Positions 1-10,062 of a stretch of DNA of 64,000 bases are shown here, piece by piece. The notes under the pieces were generated by a model that saw only the letters and a program-made list of their open reading frames with translations, searched no databases and was not told the DNA's origin. Source of the stretch: Sedimentitalea nanhaiensis DSM 24252 (lineage in GTDB: Bacteria; Pseudomonadota; Alphaproteobacteria; Rhodobacterales; Rhodobacteraceae); NCBI RefSeq assembly GCF_000473225.1, contig NZ_KI421509.1, positions 4,180,336-4,244,335 on the forward strand. The letters are read 5' to 3'. Position 1 is the stretch's first letter; each line of letters begins with the position of its first letter. The position numbers and the translations under genes are program-made.

Positions 1-1551
1 GGCACGCCGCAGATCGACGACGTGATCGAGGGCGCGGATCTGTTCCTCGGAGTGTCCGGTCCCGGCGTGATCACGAAGGAAACCATCAAGACGATGGCCA
101 AGGATCCGGTGATCATGGCGCTGGCCAACCCGACCCCCGAGATCATGCCAGAAGACGCAAAAGCTGCGCGTGAAGATGCGATTATCTGCACCGGACGATC
201 AGATTACCCCAATCAGATCAATAACGTACTGTGTTTTCCCTTTATCTTTCGGGGTGCATTGGATGTGCGCGCGACCCAGATCAACGAGCCCATGAAAGTG
301 GCCTGCGCCCATGCCCTTGCGGAATTGGCGCGCAAGACGTCCTCGGCCGAAGCGGCGATGGCCTATCGCGACGAGCGCATGGTTTTTGGTCGCGATTACC
401 TGATCCCCAAGCCATTCGATCCGCGCCTTCTGGCCACTGTGGCCAGCGCCGTGGCTCAGGCGGCGATCGATTCCGGCGTGGCGAAACGACCGATCAATAT
501 CGAAGAGTATCGCAGCAAACTTGAAGGCAACGTCTTCAAAACTGCGCTGCTGATGCGCCCGGTGTTCGATGCCGCGACACGATTCGAGCGCAAGGTAATC
601 TTTGCCGAAGGCGAGGATATCCGCGTACTGCGCGCCGCCCAGGGCATGATCGAGGAAGGCATCGAGAACCCTATTCTGATCGGGCGCCCTGATGTCATCC
701 AGTCGCGGATCGAAAGAGACGCCTTGCCAATCCGAATAGGCAGCGATTTCGATTTGATCGACCCGACACAGGACGACAGGTATCGTACCTACTGGGAGAC
801 CTATCTGGATCTGACAGAACGCAACGGTGTGTCCCCGGCAAGCGCACAGACCATTATGCGCACAAACACAACTGCCATTGCTGCCATTGCAGTAAGGCTA
901 AACCATGCCGATGCGATGATTTGCGGCACACAGGGCGATTATCGGTGGCATCTGGATCATGCGGTCCAGGTCCTGGGCGGTCTGGACGATGGCCAGGGCG
1001 GCAAGTTGCACCCGATCGGCGCACTGTCTCCAGTGATCCTTGAACAGGGTGTTATCTTTATAGCCGACAGCCAGGTTCACGTCGAACCCGACCCGATCCA
1101 CCTGGCTGAAACCAGCGTTGCGGCCGCGCGCCATATCCGCCGGTTTGGAATCGAACCCAAGATCGCCCTGCTCAGTCATTCCGTGTTCGGCTCGCTGCAC
1201 ACCGGATCCGGCGACAAGATGCGCGAAGCGCTGAGCATTCTAGACGGGATGGACGTGGATTTCGAATACGAAGGTGAAATGCACGCGGACCACGCTTTGA
1301 ATCCGGATCTCCGGCAATCCGTGTTCCGCAATTCCCGACTGACTGGCGCAGCCAATTGTCTGATTTTTTCGAATGTCGATGCTGCGTCCGGCGGGCGCAA
1401 TTTGCTTAAGCAACTGGCCGGAGGAATTGAAATCGGTCCGGTTTTGATGGGGATGGGCAATCGCGTTCAGATTGTAAGCCCTTCTGTCACGCCACGCGGC
1501 CTGGTCAATATCGCCGCTTTGGCGCGCACACCAGTCGCCAGCTATGGCTGA
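1..1551 (+). CDS. maeB: NADP-dependent malic enzyme, MaeB type (5' end missing)
   Basis: The frame is open from base 1, so the gene begins outside the window; 516 codons remain of a protein usually about 750 residues long. The visible start is the end of the malic-enzyme NAD(P)-binding domain (GVSGPGVI, ANPTPEI, TGRSDYPNQ). From about codon 200 comes a C-terminal phosphotransacetylase-like domain (FERKVIFAEGED), as in MaeB-type enzymes, where it is thought to be regulatory rather than catalytic. The enzyme oxidatively decarboxylates malate to pyruvate with NADP reduction in the cytoplasm. Beside PHB and pyruvate dehydrogenase genes, it would supply both NADPH for acetoacetyl-CoA reduction and pyruvate. 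Family call is firm; the regulatory role is family knowledge. Confidence 0.93.
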   Translation, partial: GTPQIDDVIEGADLFLGVSGPGVITKETIKTMAKDPVIMALANPTPEIMPEDAKAAREDAIICTGRSDYPNQINNVLCFPFIFRGALDVRATQINEPMKVACAHALAELARKTSSAEAAMAYRDERMVFGRDYLIPKPFDPRLLATVASAVAQAAIDSGVAKRPINIEEYRSKLEGNVFKTALLMRPVFDAATRFERKVIFAEGEDIRVLRAAQGMIEEGIENPILIGRPDVIQSRIERDALPIRIGSDFDLIDPTQDDRYRTYWETYLDLTERNGVSPASAQTIMRTNTTAIAAIAVRLNHADAMICGTQGDYRWHLDHAVQVLGGLDDGQGGKLHPIGALSPVILEQGVIFIADSQVHVEPDPIHLAETSVAAARHIRRFGIEPKIALLSHSVFGSLHTGSGDKMREALSILDGMDVDFEYEGEMHADHALNPDLRQSVFRNSRLTGAANCLIFSNVDAASGGRNLLKQLAGGIEIGPVLMGMGNRVQIVSPSVTPRGLVNIAALARTPVASYG

Positions 1552-1608
1552 CAAAATCCATCCAAACCGAAACACCGGCGCAGAAATAGAGAATTAAGGA
1601 GCAATGCT

Positions 1609-3504
1609 ATGACCTCATACAAGGACGTATATGCTGAATGGGAGCGCGATCCCGAAGCCTTCTGGATGAACGCTATCAACGACGTGGATTGGTTTACCCG
1701 CCCGACCAAGGCGTTGGATGACAGCAATGCCCCCTATTACCGGTGGTTTTCGGATGCCCGCACAAACACTTGCTGGAACGCTGTGGACCGCCATGTCGAG
1801 GCGGGCAATGGCGATCAGGTCGCGATCATTCACGACAGCCCGGTCACGAACAGCAAAACCAAGATTACCTATGCGGAGTTACAAAACAAGATCGCCAAAT
1901 TGGCGGGTGCCCTGTCCGACCGTGGCGTCACAAAGGGTGACCGCGTGGTCATCTATATGCCGATGGTGCCAGAAGCGCTTGTCGCAATGCTGGCCTGTGC
2001 CCGGCTAGGTGCAGTGCATTCGGTTGTCTTCGGTGGTTTCGCCGCACATGAATTGGCCGTTCGGATTGAAGATGCCAAGCCGAAGGCGGTCATAGCGGCC
2101 TCCTGCGGGATCGAGCCGGGGCGGATCGTCGAATATAAGCCACTCTTGGATGGCGCAATCGACCTTTCGGCGCATAAGCCGGACTTTACCATTATCCTGC
2201 AACGTCCACATGCAAAAGCATCCATGGTTGACGGTCGCGATTTTGATTGGGATGCTGCAACGGAAGAGGCCAAGCCCGCGAAATGTGTACCTGTGCGCGG
2301 AGATGATCCACTTTATATTTTGTACACGTCGGGCACAACTGGGCAGCCCAAAGGCGTTCTGCGCCACAATGCCGGGCACATGGTGGCGCTGTTGTGGACA
2401 ATGAAGAATATCTACAATGTCAAACAGGGTGATGTATTCTGGGCCGCCTCTGATGTGGGCTGGGTCGTGGGCCACAGCTACATCTGCTATGCTCCTTTGC
2501 TGATGGGCTGCACCACGGTTGTGTTCGAAGGCAAACCCGTTGGAACACCTGATCCCGGCACGTTCTGGCGCGTGATCGAGGAACACGACGTCAGAGTGTT
2601 CTTTACCGCGCCAACGGCCCTACGTGCCATCAAACGCGAAGATCCCGAAGCCAAACATGTACATCGGTACGACATCTCGGGCGTACAGGCCTTGTTCCTG
2701 GCTGGTGAACGCGCCGACCCGGATACGATCAACTGGGCCCAGAAGCATCTGAAAAAGCCGGTGATTGACCACTGGTGGCAGACCGAAACCGGGTTTGGCA
2801 TCGCCGCCAATCCGCTGGGGATCGAACAATTGCCAATCAAGCCGGGCTCTCCGGCGGTTCCGATGCCGGGATACAAGATCGACATTCTGGACGAGGGCGG
2901 TCACCCGGTGCCAAACGGTACGCTGGGTGCGATTGCCATCAAATTGCCGCTGCCACCGGGCACATTGCCCGGGCTGTGGAATGCGGATGATCGGTTCAAG
3001 AAATCTTATCTGGATCATTTCCCCGGCTACTACGAGACTGGGGACGCCGGGATCATGGACGAAGACGGCTACCTCTACATCATGGCACGGACGGACGACG
3101 TCATTAACGTGGCGGGCCACCGGTTATCGACGGGTGGAATGGAGGAAGTACTCGCCAGCCACCCGGACGTAGCGGAATGTGCAGTCATCGGCATCGGAGA
3201 CGCCCTGAAAGGTCAGTCGCCCCTGGGGCTGATCTGCCTCAATGCCGGCTGTGACCGTAATCAGTCAGAGATTGAAAAGGAATGCGTGAAACTGATCCGG
3301 CAGGAAATTGGTCCGGTGGCAGCCTTCAAGCAATGTATGGTTGTCAACGCGTTGCCCAAGACACGTTCCGGCAAAATTTTGCGGGCCACCATGGTTTCCA
3401 TTGCCGACGGCACCGACTGGAAAATGCCTGCCACAATCGACGACCCCCAAGTACTTGACCAAATCTCTGGCAAGATCGCCGGATTGGGCACACCAGCACC
3501 CTGA
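1609..3504 (+). CDS. prpE: propionyl-CoA synthetase (AMP-forming)
   Basis: A 631-residue acyl-CoA synthetase of the ANL superfamily, of normal PrpE length. It has an N-terminal ACS-type extension, the AMP-binding loop YTSGTTGQPKG near residue 240, the WWQTETG motif, and the C-terminal catalytic lysine region KTRSGKILR. The stretch around WAASDVGWVVGHSYI is typical of PrpE. It activates propionate (and often acetate) to the CoA ester with release of AMP and pyrophosphate. A good ribosome site (AAGGAG) precedes the ATG. It lies 57 bp after maeB and 29 bp before the thiolase, so co-transcription is likely. An acetate-preferring Acs cannot be excluded from sequence alone. Confidence 0.88.
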   Translation: MTSYKDVYAEWERDPEAFWMNAINDVDWFTRPTKALDDSNAPYYRWFSDARTNTCWNAVDRHVEAGNGDQVAIIHDSPVTNSKTKITYAELQNKIAKLAGALSDRGVTKGDRVVIYMPMVPEALVAMLACARLGAVHSVVFGGFAAHELAVRIEDAKPKAVIAASCGIEPGRIVEYKPLLDGAIDLSAHKPDFTIILQRPHAKASMVDGRDFDWDAATEEAKPAKCVPVRGDDPLYILYTSGTTGQPKGVLRHNAGHMVALLWTMKNIYNVKQGDVFWAASDVGWVVGHSYICYAPLLMGCTTVVFEGKPVGTPDPGTFWRVIEEHDVRVFFTAPTALRAIKREDPEAKHVHRYDISGVQALFLAGERADPDTINWAQKHLKKPVIDHWWQTETGFGIAANPLGIEQLPIKPGSPAVPMPGYKIDILDEGGHPVPNGTLGAIAIKLPLPPGTLPGLWNADDRFKKSYLDHFPGYYETGDAGIMDEDGYLYIMARTDDVINVAGHRLSTGGMEEVLASHPDVAECAVIGIGDALKGQSPLGLICLNAGCDRNQSEIEKECVKLIRQEIGPVAAFKQCMVVNALPKTRSGKILRATMVSIADGTDWKMPATIDDPQVLDQISGKIAGLGTPAP

Positions 3505-3533
3505 CCACAACTGACATTGAAAGAGAAAAGAAC

Positions 3534-4718
3534 ATGACACAAGACGTAGTAATTCTGGACGGTGTGCGCACCGCAATCGGTACATTTGGCGGGTCGCTCG
3601 CAGGCCATGCGCCCACGGCTTTGGCTGCCGCCGTTGCCAAAGAGGCCATGGCTCGCAGCGGGGTGGATCCAAAACAAATCGGGCATTCTGTTTTTGGCCA
3701 TGTGATCAATACTGAAGGCCGGGACATGTACCTTGGTCGGGTCGCGGCGGTCGAGGCTGGTGTTCCCGCCGAAGCGCCCGCGCTTACGGTGAACCGCCTT
3801 TGCGGATCGGGCGCGCAGGCAATCGTCTCATCGGCACAGCATATCATGCTGGGTGACGTCGATTTTGCACTGGCCGGTGGGGCGGAATGCATGTCGCGTT
3901 CGCCTTACTCCAGCCAATCCCCACGCTTTGGTCAGAAAATGGGCGATGTCAGTATGACCGACATGATGGTTGCCGCCCTGAATGACCCGTTTGGGGGCGG
4001 CCACATGGGCGTGACCGCTGAAAATGTCGCATCGGAGTATCAGATCTCTCGCGACGATCAGGATGCCTTTGCCGCCGAAAGCCAGCGCCGCGCCGGTGTG
4101 GCCATCGCAGAAGGCCGGTTCAAATCTCAAATCCTTCCAATCGATGTGAAAGTTCGCCGCGACATGGTGCCCTTTGACACTGATGAACACGCCAAGGCAT
4201 CGACCACGGTCGAAAGTCTGGGCAAACTGCGCCCGGCCTTCCGCAAGGAAGGATCGGTCACGGCCGGCAACGCATCGGGTCTCAATGACGGCGCGGCGGC
4301 GCTTGTGCTGGCCTCGGCGGATGCGGCCGAGAAACAGGGGCTCAAACCACGCGCGCGGCTGTTGGGGTATGCCCATGCTGGCGTGCGCCCTGAAGTGATG
4401 GGTATTGGTCCCATTCCGGCGGTCACGGCCCTATTGACCAAGTTAGGCATGAACGCGAGTGATTTCGACGTGATTGAATCAAACGAAGCCTTTGCCGCTC
4501 AGGCCTGTGCCGTGAACAAGGAACTGGGTTTTGACACCAGCAAGGTAAATCCCAATGGCGGTGCGATCGCACTTGGCCACCCGATCGGAGCCACTGGCGC
4601 GATCATCACGATCAAGGCGTTGAACGAACTGGACCGCGTCAACGGTAAATTCGGTCTGGTGACCATGTGCATTGGTGGTGGCCAGGGCATCGCGCTGGCC
4701 ATTGAACGTCTCAGCTGA
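3534..4718 (+). CDS. phaA: acetyl-CoA C-acetyltransferase (beta-ketothiolase)
   Basis: A thiolase of 394 residues, the standard length for biosynthetic thiolases. The acyl-accepting cysteine lies in NRLCGSGAQA near residue 90. The C-terminal catalytic motifs are GGAIALGHPIG (His) and CIGGGQGIA (Cys). It condenses two acetyl-CoA to acetoacetyl-CoA, or propionyl-CoA with acetyl-CoA, which is the first step of polyhydroxyalkanoate synthesis. The sequence, including the NTEGRDMY segment, resembles BktB-like thiolases, so it may accept longer substrates. It is followed by a hairpin and then the PHA synthase. Confidence 0.9.
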   Translation: MTQDVVILDGVRTAIGTFGGSLAGHAPTALAAAVAKEAMARSGVDPKQIGHSVFGHVINTEGRDMYLGRVAAVEAGVPAEAPALTVNRLCGSGAQAIVSSAQHIMLGDVDFALAGGAECMSRSPYSSQSPRFGQKMGDVSMTDMMVAALNDPFGGGHMGVTAENVASEYQISRDDQDAFAAESQRRAGVAIAEGRFKSQILPIDVKVRRDMVPFDTDEHAKASTTVESLGKLRPAFRKEGSVTAGNASGLNDGAAALVLASADAAEKQGLKPRARLLGYAHAGVRPEVMGIGPIPAVTALLTKLGMNASDFDVIESNEAFAAQACAVNKELGFDTSKVNPNGGAIALGHPIGATGAIITIKALNELDRVNGKFGLVTMCIGGGQGIALAIERLS

Positions 4719-4728
4719 ACCTCCCCCG

Positions 4729-4757
4729 CCCGTTGCCGAATCCTCCCCGGCAACGGG
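4729..4757 (+). promoter_or_regulatory. 10-bp perfect hairpin between phaA and phaC
   Basis: The arms CCCGTTGCCG (4729-4738) and CGGCAACGGG (4748-4757) are exact inverse complements around a 9-nt loop. No T-run follows, so this is not a classical terminator. It could be an mRNA-processing or partial attenuation element separating thiolase from synthase expression. Confidence 0.6.
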
Positions 4758-4809
4758 CCACCTGTCGCCACCCGCACCAATCGCACGATCCAATTCAAAG
4801 GAGCGCACC

Positions 4810-6576
4810 ATGTCCAACCCAGACCTCCAATCAGATCCGTTGAACGAACGGCTTCTGGAGTACTGGAGCCTCATGCAACGTGCTCAGGGATTGTTTTCGC
4901 GAGCCGCCACTTCAACAGCGGCCAAGGTGTCGGGTGGCGATTTTTCTATTGTCGATTCCACCTCGGTGGCGGCGGCCTATGCCAAGGTCGGCATGGCGAT
5001 GGCGACCAGACCCGCCGACCTGATGGCACTCCAACAATCGGCCTTCGGTAAGATGGCCAATATCTGGATGGCCGGCTGGACCGGTACCGCCTCCAAGATC
5101 AAGGACCGCCGTTTCAGGGATGACAGCTGGAATACGGATCCAATCGCGCGGGTGTGCCGCGATGTACATCTGGCGCTGGAAGAAGCCACTCTGGAGATTC
5201 TCAACCAATTTCCTGAAGACTCCAAAGAGCATCTGAGGGTCAAATTCTATACCCGGCAGATCCTGAGCGCTCTGGCGCCGAGCAATTTTCTGACTCTCAA
5301 TCCGCAGGCCCGCAAGAAACTGCTGGATACCGATGGCCAAAGCCTGCTGGACGGGTTCAGCAACCTGTTGGATGATCTCGAGCGCGGTGACGGCCGGCTG
5401 GACATTGCCACCAACGATCCAAAGGCTTTTGTGGTCGGGCGCGATCTGGGCACGACCCCCGGAAAAGTTGTGTTTCAGAACGACATGATGCAGCTGATCC
5501 AGTTCGAACCACGCACAAAAACACAACGCAAGCGTCCGATCCTGTTCGTGCCTGCCTGGATCAACAAATACTACATCATGGACATGCGCGAGAAGAACAG
5601 CCTTGTGCGCTACATGCTGGATCGCGGCCATACAGTCTTCATCATCAGCTGGGTTAATCCGGGTCCTGAGCACGCGGAAAAGAGCTTTGAGCATTACATG
5701 AATGAAGGCCCGCTGGCGGCGATCGATGCAATCGAACTGGCCACGGGTGAAAAGAAGATCAACATCCTCGGGTTCTGTATCGGCGGAATCCTGGTGACGG
5801 CAACGCTGGCGTACCTCGCGGCCAAAGGTGACAATCGCGTCGCTGCGGCAACAACATTGGCAACGATGGTGGATTTCACCGATGTGGGCGAAATCGGTGT
5901 TTTCATCGACGATGAACGGCTGGAAACATTGCGTGATCATATGGCCGAGACCGGCCATCTTGAGGGTTACCACATGCAGGACATGTTCTCGATGATCCGG
6001 GAAAATGATCTGGTCTGGTCGTTCCATGTGATGAACTACCTGATGGGCAACAAACCGCCTGCGTTCGACCTGCTCTATTGGAACTCGGATTCCACCCGTC
6101 TGCCGGCGGCGATGTTGCTGTGGTATCTTGAACAGATTTATCTGCGCAATGCATTGCGCCAGCCCGGCGGATTGGTCCTGAACGGCACGAAAATCGACCT
6201 TGGCAAGATCAAGACACCATGTTTCGTGCTGGCCACAAAGGAAGACCACATCGCGCCCTGGAGGTCCGTCTATCCCACAACCGGGTTGTTGGGCGGCGAC
6301 GTCAAGTTTGTACTCGGCGGTTCCGGGCATATTGCTGGCGTTATCAATCCGCCCGGCGAGCGCGAAAAATACGGCTACTGGATTGGTCGCGATTATCCCG
6401 AATCTCCCGAGGAATGGTTGGAAAAAGCAACCCACGCCAAGGGCTCGTGGTGGCCCACCTGGGCCGATTGGCTGGAAGCCAAGGACCGCGCCAAGCAGGT
6501 CCCCGCCCGGGTGCCGGGTGATGGCAGGCTGGACATAATCGAAGACGCACCCGGTACCTACGTTTTATCGAAATAG
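4810..6576 (+). CDS. phaC: class I poly(R)-hydroxyalkanoic acid synthase
   Basis: The product is 588 residues from the ATG at 4810, chosen because AAAGGAG lies just upstream; the frame is open further upstream but without such a site. The length fits class I PhaC. The lipase-box-like motif GFCIGG puts the catalytic cysteine at residue 323. The triad Asp is in ATKEDHIAP and the His in GGSGHIAGV. The enzyme polymerises (R)-3-hydroxyacyl-CoA on the granule surface. Flanking phaA, phaB and a downstream phasin-like gene confirm the pathway. Confidence 0.95.
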   Translation: MSNPDLQSDPLNERLLEYWSLMQRAQGLFSRAATSTAAKVSGGDFSIVDSTSVAAAYAKVGMAMATRPADLMALQQSAFGKMANIWMAGWTGTASKIKDRRFRDDSWNTDPIARVCRDVHLALEEATLEILNQFPEDSKEHLRVKFYTRQILSALAPSNFLTLNPQARKKLLDTDGQSLLDGFSNLLDDLERGDGRLDIATNDPKAFVVGRDLGTTPGKVVFQNDMMQLIQFEPRTKTQRKRPILFVPAWINKYYIMDMREKNSLVRYMLDRGHTVFIISWVNPGPEHAEKSFEHYMNEGPLAAIDAIELATGEKKINILGFCIGGILVTATLAYLAAKGDNRVAAATTLATMVDFTDVGEIGVFIDDERLETLRDHMAETGHLEGYHMQDMFSMIRENDLVWSFHVMNYLMGNKPPAFDLLYWNSDSTRLPAAMLLWYLEQIYLRNALRQPGGLVLNGTKIDLGKIKTPCFVLATKEDHIAPWRSVYPTTGLLGGDVKFVLGGSGHIAGVINPPGEREKYGYWIGRDYPESPEEWLEKATHAKGSWWPTWADWLEAKDRAKQVPARVPGDGRLDIIEDAPGTYVLSK

Positions 6577-6625
6577 CCCGCAGCAGGGCACGCATAATCG
6601 AAATTGTAATTGAAAGGATACTGAC

Positions 6626-7348
6626 ATGGCTCGAACAGCTCTCGTAACCGGAGGCAGCCGCGGTATCGGCGCCGCCATTTCCACCGCCCTGAAAGCCGCC
6701 GGATACTCGGTTGCCGCGACCTATGCCGGCAATGACGAAGCCGCTGCCAAGTTCACCGAAGAAACCGGCATTAAGACTTACAAGTGGAACGTTGCCGATT
6801 ACGACGAAAGCAAGGCCGGCATCTCACAGGTCGAAGCCGATCTTGGCCCGATCGACGTTGTCGTTGCCAACGCCGGCATCACCCGCGACGCCCCCTTCCA
6901 CAAAATGTCTCCGGAGCAGTGGAAAGAGGTCATCGACACCAACCTGACCGGCGTATTCAACACCGTACATCCGATCTGGCCGGGGATGCGCGAACGCAAG
7001 TTCGGCCGCGTCATCGTGATCAGCTCTGTCAATGGCCAGAAGGGCCAGTTCGCACAGGTCAACTATGCCGCCACCAAGGCCGGCGATCTGGGCATCGTCA
7101 AATCCCTGGCCCAGGAAGGCGCGCGCGCCGGCATCACCGCCAATGCCATTTGCCCAGGTTATATTGGGACGGATATGGTCATGGCCGTGCCGGAAAAGGT
7201 GCGCGAAAGCATCATCGCGCAGATCCCCGCAGGACGTTTGGGCCAACCCGAAGAGATTGCCCGTTGTGTGGTCTTCCTGGCCTCCGACGACTCTGATTTC
7301 ATCAACGGATCCACCATCAGCGCAAACGGAGCCCAGTTCTTCAGCTGA
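6626..7348 (+). CDS. phaB: acetoacetyl-CoA reductase
   Basis: A 240-residue short-chain dehydrogenase. The cofactor loop is TGGSRGIG at residues 8-15, NAG lies near 86, the catalytic Ser is in ISSVNG and the YxxxK is in NYAATKAG. Features such as ANAGITRDAPFHKM and the closing ANGAQFF are those of PhaB/PhbB. It reduces acetoacetyl-CoA to (R)-3-hydroxybutyryl-CoA with NADPH. Ribosome site GAAAGGA precedes the ATG. The placement directly after phaC and before aceE makes this a single carbon-storage run. Confidence 0.93.
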   Translation: MARTALVTGGSRGIGAAISTALKAAGYSVAATYAGNDEAAAKFTEETGIKTYKWNVADYDESKAGISQVEADLGPIDVVVANAGITRDAPFHKMSPEQWKEVIDTNLTGVFNTVHPIWPGMRERKFGRVIVISSVNGQKGQFAQVNYAATKAGDLGIVKSLAQEGARAGITANAICPGYIGTDMVMAVPEKVRESIIAQIPAGRLGQPEEIARCVVFLASDDSDFINGSTISANGAQFFS

Positions 7349-7381
7349 CAGTTCAACCGCTATCCATTCAAAGGAAGACCC

Positions 7382-10036
7382 ATGACCAAGCCGCTGGACG
7401 ATATTGATCCTGTTGAATCCCAGGAGTGGCAGGAAGCGATTGAGGATGTGATTGAGCGCGATGGAGCCAATCGCGCACATTTTCTGTTGGACAAGGCGGT
7501 TCAACAGGCGCGTGCGGCCGGGGCGAACCTGCCGTTTTCGGCGACGACGCCTTATCAGAACACCATACCGGCGGATGATCAGGAGGCGTTTCCCGGCGAT
7601 ATCGAAATGGAATGGCGCATCCGCACCATCAACCGCTGGAACGCGATGGCGACGGTTGTGCGCCGTAATAAAGTGTCCAGCGAATATGGCGGGCATATCG
7701 CGTCCTTTGCCAGTGCGGCGGTGATGTACGATATTGGGCTGAACCATTTCTGGCGCTCCAAATCCGCTATCCACGGCGGCGACCTGGTGTTTTTTCAGGG
7801 ACATGTGATTCCCGGCATCTATGCGCGCAGCTTTATGGAAGGACGCATCAGCGAGGCCGAGCTGGAAAATTTCCGCAGCGAAGTCGACGGCAAGGGTCTG
7901 TCGAGCTATCCGCACCCCTGGCTGATGCCGGATTACTGGCAGTTCCCGACGGTTTCGATGGGGTTGGGGCCGCTGATGGCGATCTATCAGGCGCGGTTCA
8001 TGAAATACATGCACAACCGGGGCCATATCGATATGGGCGACCGCAAGGTCTGGTGTTTTCTCGGCGATGGCGAGATGGACGAACCGGAGAGCCGGGGTGC
8101 GATTGACCTTGCCGCGCGCGAGGGGCTGGACAATCTGATCTTTGTCATCAACTGCAACCTGCAGCGTCTGGACGGTCCGGTGCGCGGCAACCACAAGATC
8201 GTTCAGGAACTCGAAGGCGATTTCCGCGGCGCGGGTTGGAATGTGATCAAACTGCTCTGGGGCAAGGGGTGGGATGAGTTGCTGGAGAAAGACTCCAGCG
8301 GTCGGTTGCGACAGTTGATGGATGAAACGCTGGACGGTGACTATCAGACGTTCAAATCCAAGAATGGCGCTTATATCCGCGAACACTTCTTTGGCAAATA
8401 CCCGGAAACGGCGGCGCTGGTCGAAGACTGGAGCGACGATCAGATCTGGGCCTTGCGCCGCGGCGGGCATGATCCGGAAAAGGTCTATACCGCGTTCAAA
8501 CGGGCGTCTGACAACAAGGGCCAACCCAGCTGCCTGCTGGTCAAGACGGTCAAGGGGCATGGCATGGGGACGGCGGGCGAGGGGCAAAACACCACGCACC
8601 AGCAGAAAAAGCTGAACGAGGAGCAGCTGCGCGCCTTCCGCGACCGGTTCGATATTCCGATCGGCGACGAAGATGTGGGCAAGGCACCGTTCGTGACGCT
8701 GAACAATGCCCAAAAGGCCTATCTTGCGGATCGGCGCAAGGCGTTGGGGGGGGCGTTTCCGCAACGGCAGTCCAAATCGGACAAGCTGGACATTCCGCCG
8801 CTGGAGAAGTTCGAGGTCCAGCTCAAGGGAACCGGGGATCGCGAGATTTCCACCACCATGGCATTTGTGCGCATTCTGACCACGCTGCTGCGCGACAAGA
8901 AGATCGGCAAAAACGTGGTGCCGATCGTGCCGGACGAAAGCCGCACCTTTGGTATGGAAGGCCTGTTCCGCAGTGTCGGCATCTATAATCCGCTGGGGCA
9001 GAAATACACCCCGCAGGACGCCGATCAGATGTCGTTCTACAAAGAAAGCACCGACGGGCAGGTGCTGCAGGAGGGCATCAACGAAGCCGGTGCGATGGCC
9101 GACTGGATTGCGGCGGCAACCGCCTATTCCAACCACGGCGTGCCGATGATCCCGTTCTTTATCTATTACTCGATGTTCGGGTTCCAGCGGATCGGCGATC
9201 TGGCCTGGGCCGCGGGCGACAGCCGGGCGCGCGGGTTCATGTTGGGCGGCACCGCAGGGCGCACCACGCTGAACGGCGAAGGGTTGCAGCACGAGGACGG
9301 GCATTCGCATATCCTCGCGGGTACAATCCCCAACTGCATCAGCTATGACCCGACCTTCCAATACGAAGTAGCGGTGATCGTGCAGCACGGGTTGCAGCGG
9401 ATGTATGTCGATCAGGAGGATGTGTATTTCTACCTGACCCTGATGAACGAGAATTACCGCCACCCGGACATGCCGATGGGGGTCGAGGACGATATCGTCA
9501 AAGGACTGTACCGGTTCCGCGAAACGCCGAAACCCGGCGATCGGCATGTGAACCTGATGGGCTCGGGCACGATCCTGGTGCAGGCGATCAAGGCCGCCGA
9601 GATGCTGGAAGAGGATTTTGACGTGACCAGCGACATCTGGTCGGCAACCTCGCTGAACGAATTGGCGCGCGAAGGGCAGGATTGCCTGCGCTGGAACCGG
9701 TTGAACCCTCTGGAACAAGAGCGGCAACCTTTTGTGACCGGGCAGCTTGCCAAGGCCAAGGGGCCGGTTATCGCGGCCACCGATTATATGAAGAACTATG
9801 CCGAGCAAATCCGGGCGATGGTGCCGAACGACTTTACGGTGCTGGGCACCGATGGGTTCGGACGGTCCGATAGCCGGGTCAATCTGCGACGGTTCTTTGA
9901 AGTGGACGCCAACCATATCGCGGCAGCGGCGATGCAGCGGTTGTATCGCGCCGGCCATGTCAGCCGCGCGGAAATGGAAACCGCCCTGAGCAAGTACAAC
10001 ATTGACGGCACCAAGCCGAACCCCCGGCTGGTCTAA
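7382..10036 (+). CDS. aceE: pyruvate dehydrogenase E1 component, homodimeric type
   Basis: An 884-residue single-chain E1, as in enterobacterial AceE and unlike the split PdhA/PdhB common in alphaproteobacteria. The thiamine-diphosphate motif GDGEMDEPES lies near residue 222, ending in NCNLQ. Other E1 hallmarks are GHGMGTAGEG, the EAGAMADW segment and the C-terminal GTDGFGRSD. It decarboxylates pyruvate and acetylates the lipoyl arm of E2. Start ATG follows AAAGGAAGACCC. The next two genes encode E2 and E3, so the complex is complete here. Confidence 0.95.
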   Translation: MTKPLDDIDPVESQEWQEAIEDVIERDGANRAHFLLDKAVQQARAAGANLPFSATTPYQNTIPADDQEAFPGDIEMEWRIRTINRWNAMATVVRRNKVSSEYGGHIASFASAAVMYDIGLNHFWRSKSAIHGGDLVFFQGHVIPGIYARSFMEGRISEAELENFRSEVDGKGLSSYPHPWLMPDYWQFPTVSMGLGPLMAIYQARFMKYMHNRGHIDMGDRKVWCFLGDGEMDEPESRGAIDLAAREGLDNLIFVINCNLQRLDGPVRGNHKIVQELEGDFRGAGWNVIKLLWGKGWDELLEKDSSGRLRQLMDETLDGDYQTFKSKNGAYIREHFFGKYPETAALVEDWSDDQIWALRRGGHDPEKVYTAFKRASDNKGQPSCLLVKTVKGHGMGTAGEGQNTTHQQKKLNEEQLRAFRDRFDIPIGDEDVGKAPFVTLNNAQKAYLADRRKALGGAFPQRQSKSDKLDIPPLEKFEVQLKGTGDREISTTMAFVRILTTLLRDKKIGKNVVPIVPDESRTFGMEGLFRSVGIYNPLGQKYTPQDADQMSFYKESTDGQVLQEGINEAGAMADWIAAATAYSNHGVPMIPFFIYYSMFGFQRIGDLAWAAGDSRARGFMLGGTAGRTTLNGEGLQHEDGHSHILAGTIPNCISYDPTFQYEVAVIVQHGLQRMYVDQEDVYFYLTLMNENYRHPDMPMGVEDDIVKGLYRFRETPKPGDRHVNLMGSGTILVQAIKAAEMLEEDFDVTSDIWSATSLNELAREGQDCLRWNRLNPLEQERQPFVTGQLAKAKGPVIAATDYMKNYAEQIRAMVPNDFTVLGTDGFGRSDSRVNLRRFFEVDANHIAAAAMQRLYRAGHVSRAEMETALSKYNIDGTKPNPRLV

Positions 10037-10062
10037 GCGCGGGACACGAGGAGACAAGACAG

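Noticed and set aside
6824-10057. A 1077-codon open frame on the minus strand opposite phaB/aceE
   Set aside because: It is antisense to firmly identified genes, has His/Arg/Gln-rich composition typical of high-GC shadow frames, and shows no domain or ribosome site.
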